DNA of 64,000 bases from Pontibacter indicus (lineage in GTDB: Bacteria > Bacteroidota > Bacteroidia > Cytophagales > Hymenobacteraceae). The DNA lies in the NCBI RefSeq assembly GCF_900156345.1, contig NZ_FTPP01000001.1, positions 868,001-932,000 of the forward strand, in the 5' to 3' direction. The position numbers and the translations under genes were made by a program. A model generated the notes under the pieces. It did not search any database and was not told the origin of the DNA. It worked only from the letters and a program-made list of their open reading frames with translations. Shown here one piece after another: positions 60,043 through 64,000 of the stretch (the stretch's first letter is position 1; every line of letters starts with the position of its first letter).

Positions 60043-60585
60043 ATGCGCGCTATGAAACAGCTAGGTATAGCAGGCCTGCTTGCTGCACTCATGTTTTTTG
60101 TCTCCTGCGGGGGAGAACGAGAGACAAGTGACAGGCCAGAAAAAATAACGGACGAGCCGCTGACGCAACGCCAGCAGGAGCCGGACACAACCCTGCAAGA
60201 GGTTGCCGAAGTAAATATTCGGGCAGTGGGAGGTGAGACACTGGAAAGTATGACCTACGACCAGGACACCATCCAAGTGAAAGTAGGTACGCTCGTGAAA
60301 CTGACTTTCACGAACGAAGGCAAAGACCCCAAAATGATCTATAACCTGGTGTTTACCAGGGAAGGCTACTCAGCCCAGGCTGCTCAGAAGGGAGGAAAAG
60401 CCGGCGCATCGGGCAACTACTTGCCTGATAGCTCATTGTTGCTAGCTGCCACACCACTTGCCTTGCCCGGCCAATCCGTCAAGATGGAGTTTACTGCACC
60501 CGACTCAGCCGGCGTGTTTGAGTTTGTGAACACCTACCCAAGCGAAACACCGCTCATGAAAGGAAAGCTGATCGTCAAAGAATAA
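60043..60585 (+). CDS. Azurin-like cupredoxin lipoprotein lacking copper ligands
   Basis: This is a 180-residue protein from ATG 60043, or 177 from 60052. The latter places lipobox FFVSC (Cys19) in a proper lipoprotein signal. The domain from about residue 55 is azurin/plastocyanin-like: DTIQVKVGTLVKLTFTNEGKDPKMIYNLVFT, then GQSVKMEFTAPDSAGVFEFVNTYPSETPLMKGKLIVKE. At the ligand positions His is Tyr (MIYNLVF versus HNWVL), Cys is Asn (FVNTYP versus FxCTFP) and the second His is replaced; only the Met of PLMKG remains. It is likely redox-inactive and structural or binding. It lies 28 bases after the L,D-transpeptidase gene, probably in one operon. Confidence 0.8.
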   Translation: MRAMKQLGIAGLLAALMFFVSCGGERETSDRPEKITDEPLTQRQQEPDTTLQEVAEVNIRAVGGETLESMTYDQDTIQVKVGTLVKLTFTNEGKDPKMIYNLVFTREGYSAQAAQKGGKAGASGNYLPDSSLLLAATPLALPGQSVKMEFTAPDSAGVFEFVNTYPSETPLMKGKLIVKE

Positions 60586-60610
60586 ACCCGTTTCCGGGTA
60601 CAGCACTCTG

Positions 60611-60640
60611 GAAAGCCTTTGCACAAAAGCAGGGGCTTTC
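60611..60640 (+). terminator. Terminator after the cupredoxin gene
   Basis: GAAAGCC (60611-60617) pairs with GGCTTTC (60634-60640), with inner TTGC/GCA pairing, followed by TTTTTG. Confidence 0.8.
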
Positions 60641-60730
60641 TTTTTGATCTTTAACCACTTAGCAGGTATAGCCTGCGAACGAAATGCAAAATTTCCATGT
60701 TAGAAGGCATACGATGTTAGCGGGATTGCA

Positions 60731-60738
60731 TACTTTTG
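60731..60738 (+). promoter_or_regulatory. Bacteroidota -7 element of the Fnr-like gene
   Basis: TACTTTTG, an exact TAnnTTTG match 18 bases before the ATG at 60756, predicting a very short leader. Confidence 0.55.
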
Positions 60739-60755
60739 CAGTATCCTGATTGCTT

Positions 60756-61460
60756 ATGAAATTCACCAACCCCGACTGTCTGAACTGTTCGAGCCGAGCA
60801 CACTCCCTGCTGAGCTGCTGCCGGGCGTCTGAGCTGGCGCACGTTTCTGAAACAAAATCGTGTTTCGCTTACAAAAAAGGGCAGCTGATCTTTCATGAGG
60901 GAGGCAAACCGACGGGCCTTTACTGCATTAACACCGGCAAGATCAAAATAGCCAAGCTTGGCAGTGACGGCAAAGAGCAGATTGTGCGCCTTGCAAAACC
61001 CGGCGACCTGATCGGATACCGTGCTCTGATGGCCGACTCCAATTACTCAGCCTCGGCTGTTGCGCTCGAAGATGCCGTGATCTGTTTCATTCCCCGTTCG
61101 CAGTTCCTGGAGCTGATCAGCCAGAACGTGGAGTTTGCGGGTGGTTTGATGAAACTAATTTCGAACGCTTTGGGAGAGGCGGAGGAGCGCATGGTGCAGA
61201 TGGCCTACAAGCCGGTGCGCGAACGTCTGGCCGAGGCCCTGCTGCTGCTTCAGAAAACCTACCAGGAGCGCGAAGAGGGCGACCAGTTCACCATCTCCAT
61301 TTCCCGCGAAGACCTGGCCTCCATCGTTGGCACCGCCAAGGAAACCACCATTCGTCTGCTTTCGGAATTCAAGGAAGAAGGGCTGATTACAGCCAAAGGC
61401 AGCTCCATTACCATCCTGGACCACGAGCGGCTATACAAGATCAGCCACATGTACGACTAA
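60756..61460 (+). CDS. Crp/Fnr-family regulator with Cys-rich N-terminus
   Basis: This is a 234-residue regulator. ATG 60756 is chosen over the in-frame TTG at 60750. The N-terminus has Cys8, Cys11, Cys21, Cys22 and Cys36. The cyclic-nucleotide-like barrel follows (FHEGGKPTGLYCINTGKIKIAKLGSDGKEQIVRLAKPGDLIG), with Cys110 in AVICFIPRSQFLEL aligning with the fourth iron-sulfur ligand of E. coli FNR. The C-terminal helix-turn-helix is ISREDLASIVGTAKETTIRLLSEFKEEGLI. It probably senses oxygen or redox and controls the downstream ccoI-type gene and cbb3 oxidase genes. Iron-sulfur binding is inferred; spacing is not identical to FNR. Confidence 0.9.
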   Translation: MKFTNPDCLNCSSRAHSLLSCCRASELAHVSETKSCFAYKKGQLIFHEGGKPTGLYCINTGKIKIAKLGSDGKEQIVRLAKPGDLIGYRALMADSNYSASAVALEDAVICFIPRSQFLELISQNVEFAGGLMKLISNALGEAEERMVQMAYKPVRERLAEALLLLQKTYQEREEGDQFTISISREDLASIVGTAKETTIRLLSEFKEEGLITAKGSSITILDHERLYKISHMYD

Positions 61461-61507
61461 GCCAACCGGCGCTAGTAGGTATAAGGCATAAAGTATGGGC
61501 AATAAAA

Positions 61508-61534
61508 AACGGCAACCGTAAAACGCCTGCCGTT
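61508..61534 (+). terminator. Probable terminator of the Fnr-like gene
   Basis: AACGGCA (61508-61514) pairs with TGCCGTT (61528-61534). The T-run after it is weak (ATTGTAG). Confidence 0.5.
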
Positions 61535-61648
61535 ATTGTAGCTCAGTCTCTCCTCTAAGCTAAATCACCTTATACTAAACACTAAACTTTAATCACAAAA
61601 CAATATCTTGAAGGGTTTGCAGTACTTGGCTGCTTGCCTTATTTGTCA

Positions 61649-61663
61649 TTGTTGATGTTACAA
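61649..61663 (+). promoter_or_regulatory. Possible Fnr-like operator upstream of the copper ATPase
   Basis: TTGT-TGATGTT-ACAA is an imperfect dyad of the Crp/Fnr general form, about 120 bases before the ATG at 61785. Weak evidence, based on position and symmetry. Confidence 0.25.
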
Positions 61664-61748
61664 AGGTCGGCCATCCGCCCGGACTATGCACTGAGGTATA
61701 TCAGTTCAGAAAGTGACATGCATCATCTTTTAGGCTTTTGCATCCAAT

Positions 61749-61756
61749 TACCTTTG
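61749..61756 (+). promoter_or_regulatory. Bacteroidota -7 element of the copper ATPase gene
   Basis: TACCTTTG matches TAnnTTTG, 28 bases before the ATG at 61785. Confidence 0.45.
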
Positions 61757-61784
61757 TCTCAGACATTAATAAAGGATAATTGTG

Positions 61785-64000
61785 ATGGAAGCCGCACTCC
61801 AAACCAATATTCAGAACTGCTACCACTGCGGGGATTCCTGCGGTGACGAGCCCATTGTAGCGCATGAAAAAGCTTTCTGCTGCGATGGGTGTAAAGCCGT
61901 TTATGAACTTTTAGAAGAGAACAACCTCTGTACCTATTATAACCTGGAAGAGAGCCCGGGCCTGTCTGGCAAGAAGCCTGTTTCAGAGGCTCGTTTTGCT
62001 TACCTCGACGATCCGGGGGTAGAGGCGCAGCTCATCAACTTCCGCAGCGACAAGATCTGTAAACTGACCTTCTACATTCCACAGATGCACTGCAGTTCCT
62101 GTATCTGGCTGTTGGAAAACCTCTTTAAGCTGAACCCAGGTATAGCCGAGACTACGGTGAACTTCATGCGCAAAGAAGTGGCGCTCACCTACCTGCACGA
62201 GAAAACCTCGCTGCGTGAAGTGGTGGAGCTGTTGACCCGCATCGGTTATGAGCCTGCTATTACGCTGGCTGATACCGACGGCAAGAAAACGACCAAGAAA
62301 AGTCGCACCATCATTTATAAGCTAGGTATAGCGGGCTTTGCGTTTGGTAACGTCATGCTGCTGGCCTTCCCAGATTACCTGGACTTCACTCAGGGGCTGC
62401 AGCATAGCTTCGGATCCTTCTTCGGCTACCTGAGTATCCTGCTGTCTATACCTGTGTTCTTCTACAGCGCCCGTGGTTTCTTTACATCGGCCTGGGAAGG
62501 CATCAAGCAGCGCATGGTCAATATCGACCTGCCGATCTCCACGGGTCTGCTGGCGCTCTTCTTTGTGTCGTTGTTTGACATCCTCACCGGCCGCGGGCCC
62601 GGCTACCTCGATTCATTCACAGGCCTGGTGTTCTTCATGCTGATCGGCAAGTACTTTCAGCAGCGCACCTACGACTCTCTGTCTTTCGACCGCGACTATA
62701 CCGCCTACTTCCCGGTTTCTATCACTGTGTTGAAAGAGAACGGTGAGGAAAGCTCAACAGCGGTACGAAACCTTCAGGTAGGAGACCGCATCCGTATTCG
62801 GAACCAGGAGCTTATACCTGCCGACGCCATTCTGCTGCGCGGCCGCGCCATGATCGATTACAGCTTTGTATCCGGTGAGTCTGAACCGGTAGAAAAGGTG
62901 ATGGGCGAAGTGATTTACGCCGGTGGCCGTCAGGTAGGCGAGAGCATCGAAATGGAAGTAGTGAAAGAGGTGTCGCAGGGCTACCTGACGCAGCTTTGGA
63001 ACGATACCGTTTTCTCCAAAAACGAAGAGCAGTACCTGCATACCTACTCCAACATCGCAGGCAAGTGGTTCATCATCGTGACGCTGCTGGTGGCCGCCGG
63101 AGCGCTCATTTACTGGGTGCCCCGCGACATGGACATTGCCATGAAGGCCTTTACCTCAGTGCTCATCATTGCTTGTCCTTGTGCCCTGTCACTGGCAACG
63201 CCTTTTGTGCACGGACATACCATGCGTGTGTTCGGACGCAATAAGTTTTACCTCAAAAACACCGGTGTAGTAGAGCGACTTGCCAAGATCGACACCGTGG
63301 TGTTCGACAAAACCGGTACGCTGACAGAACCGAGTGAAGCGGAAGTAACCTACACAGGCAAAGTGCTTTCAGCGGAGCAGAAGCAAGCGATACTTTCAGT
63401 CCTCCGTCACTCCACGCACCCGCTTAGCCAACGCATCAGCGAGACAATGAAGGGCAATTCCGCTCCGGTTTCAAAGTTTCAGGAGTTTACTGGAAAGGGT
63501 CTGGCAGGTGAAGTGAACGGCAAACTGGTTCGTATCGGTTCTGCCTCATACCTGGGCGTTCCGACTGATAAGCAAAAAGACACACTCAAAACTACCGTTT
63601 ATGTTTCCATCGACGGGGTGGTGTTGGGTTACTATACCTTCTACAACGTGTACCGCGATGGCCTGAAGGATGTGCTCTCAGGTATAAGCGACAAGAAAAT
63701 AGCCGTGTTGTCGGGTGACAATGACCACGAGGCGGCCCGCTTGCGTGAGCTACTGGGCGAAGAAGCCGAACTGAACTTCAATCAGTCGCCGGTGCAGAAG
63801 CTGGAATACATCCAACAACTGAAGGAGCACGGTAACCGCAAGGTGCTGATGGTAGGGGACGGCCTCAACGATGCCGGTGCCTTGAAGCAGAGTGACGCAG
63901 GTATAGCCCTGAGTAACAGCGTGACCAACTTCTCACCGTCCTGCGACGCCATCCTGGATGCCGAGTCCTTCGACAAGCTGAGTACTTTCCTGAACTTCTC
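61785..64000 (+). CDS. Copper-translocating P-type ATPase CcoI/FixI, partial (C-terminus beyond window)
   Basis: At least 738 residues, open to the window edge. The N-terminus has a Cys-rich zinc-ribbon-like segment (CYHCGDSCGDEP, FCCDGCKAVYELL) characteristic of CcoI, then a heavy-metal domain with MHCSSC. Membrane spans follow. VSGESEPVEK is the actuator loop, IIACPCALSLATP the metal-binding CPC, FDKTGTLTE the phosphorylated Asp, THPLSQ the HP motif and MVGDGLNDAGALKQ the hinge. CcoI supplies copper to cbb3-type cytochrome c oxidase. The upstream Fnr-like gene fits; the oxidase genes should follow outside the window. The ATG at 61785 is assigned from the frame. Confidence 0.93.
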   Translation, partial: MEAALQTNIQNCYHCGDSCGDEPIVAHEKAFCCDGCKAVYELLEENNLCTYYNLEESPGLSGKKPVSEARFAYLDDPGVEAQLINFRSDKICKLTFYIPQMHCSSCIWLLENLFKLNPGIAETTVNFMRKEVALTYLHEKTSLREVVELLTRIGYEPAITLADTDGKKTTKKSRTIIYKLGIAGFAFGNVMLLAFPDYLDFTQGLQHSFGSFFGYLSILLSIPVFFYSARGFFTSAWEGIKQRMVNIDLPISTGLLALFFVSLFDILTGRGPGYLDSFTGLVFFMLIGKYFQQRTYDSLSFDRDYTAYFPVSITVLKENGEESSTAVRNLQVGDRIRIRNQELIPADAILLRGRAMIDYSFVSGESEPVEKVMGEVIYAGGRQVGESIEMEVVKEVSQGYLTQLWNDTVFSKNEEQYLHTYSNIAGKWFIIVTLLVAAGALIYWVPRDMDIAMKAFTSVLIIACPCALSLATPFVHGHTMRVFGRNKFYLKNTGVVERLAKIDTVVFDKTGTLTEPSEAEVTYTGKVLSAEQKQAILSVLRHSTHPLSQRISETMKGNSAPVSKFQEFTGKGLAGEVNGKLVRIGSASYLGVPTDKQKDTLKTTVYVSIDGVVLGYYTFYNVYRDGLKDVLSGISDKKIAVLSGDNDHEAARLRELLGEEAELNFNQSPVQKLEYIQQLKEHGNRKVLMVGDGLNDAGALKQSDAGIALSNSVTNFSPSCDAILDAESFDKLSTFLNF

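Noticed and set aside
1..64000. tRNA, rRNA, tmRNA, integrase or replication origin
   Set aside because: I looked for T-loop-like and CCA-ended stems, recombinase motifs and DnaA-box clusters by eye and found none convincing. A covariance-model scan would be decisive.

Overview
The window looks like chromosomal DNA from an aerobic, pigmented member of the Bacteroidota, most likely the Hymenobacteraceae (Pontibacter-like). The genus is inferred from gene content and sequence style, not from a marker gene. Support comes from Bacteroidota-type promoter elements (TAnnTTTG), a DUF3127 protein, an S46 dipeptidyl-peptidase, a CcoI copper ATPase next to an Fnr-type regulator, and carotenoid enzymes. 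No rRNA, tRNA, CRISPR array, transposase or replication origin is visible. Two genes run off the ends: a CrtA-like protein on the left and a CcoI/FixI P-type ATPase on the right.

0-20 kb is mostly housekeeping and envelope genes: a PNPOx stress protein, AcpH, SlyD-like isomerase, an IGHMBP2-like helicase, an RND exporter, DbpA, an AI-2E-type permease, an OmpA lipoprotein with two paralogous TPR proteins, an Xre-RES toxin-antitoxin pair, a beta-CASP RNase-like protein, a nucleotide pyrophosphatase-like enzyme and a cell-wall amidase. 20-33 kb holds an AddAB-like repair nuclease pair split by three small genes, an unusual 178-residue protein and a cold-shock-type DEAD-box helicase. 33-42 kb has FAD and SDR oxidoreductases, a CrtI/CrtISO-like enzyme, a secreted NucA-type nuclease converging on its NuiA-type inhibitor, and a gluconokinase-6-phosphogluconate dehydrogenase fusion. 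42-44.9 kb is an AT-rich accessory patch: three small envelope-type ORFs separated by attC-like imperfect inverted repeats. 45-64 kb has an S46 peptidase, PhoH, an AlbA_2 protein, DUF3127 with an SSB-like tail, isoaspartyl peptidase plus cyanophycinase, an M1 peptidase, an L,D-transpeptidase, a cupredoxin that has lost its copper ligands, and the Fnr-CcoI start of a probable cbb3-oxidase region.

The strongest signal not explained by genes is a short non-palindromic word, AGGTATAG/CTATACCT (core GGTATA/TATACC), repeated throughout on both strands, inside genes in several reading frames and between genes. It sits in terminator loops, forms inverted pairs near gene ends and expands into a tandem (CCTATA)8 array. 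It resembles a DNA-uptake- or Chi-like genome word. Other dispersed elements are REP-like palindromes around GGTCGCGACC and an inverted-repeat element bounded by TGTCATTTCGA.
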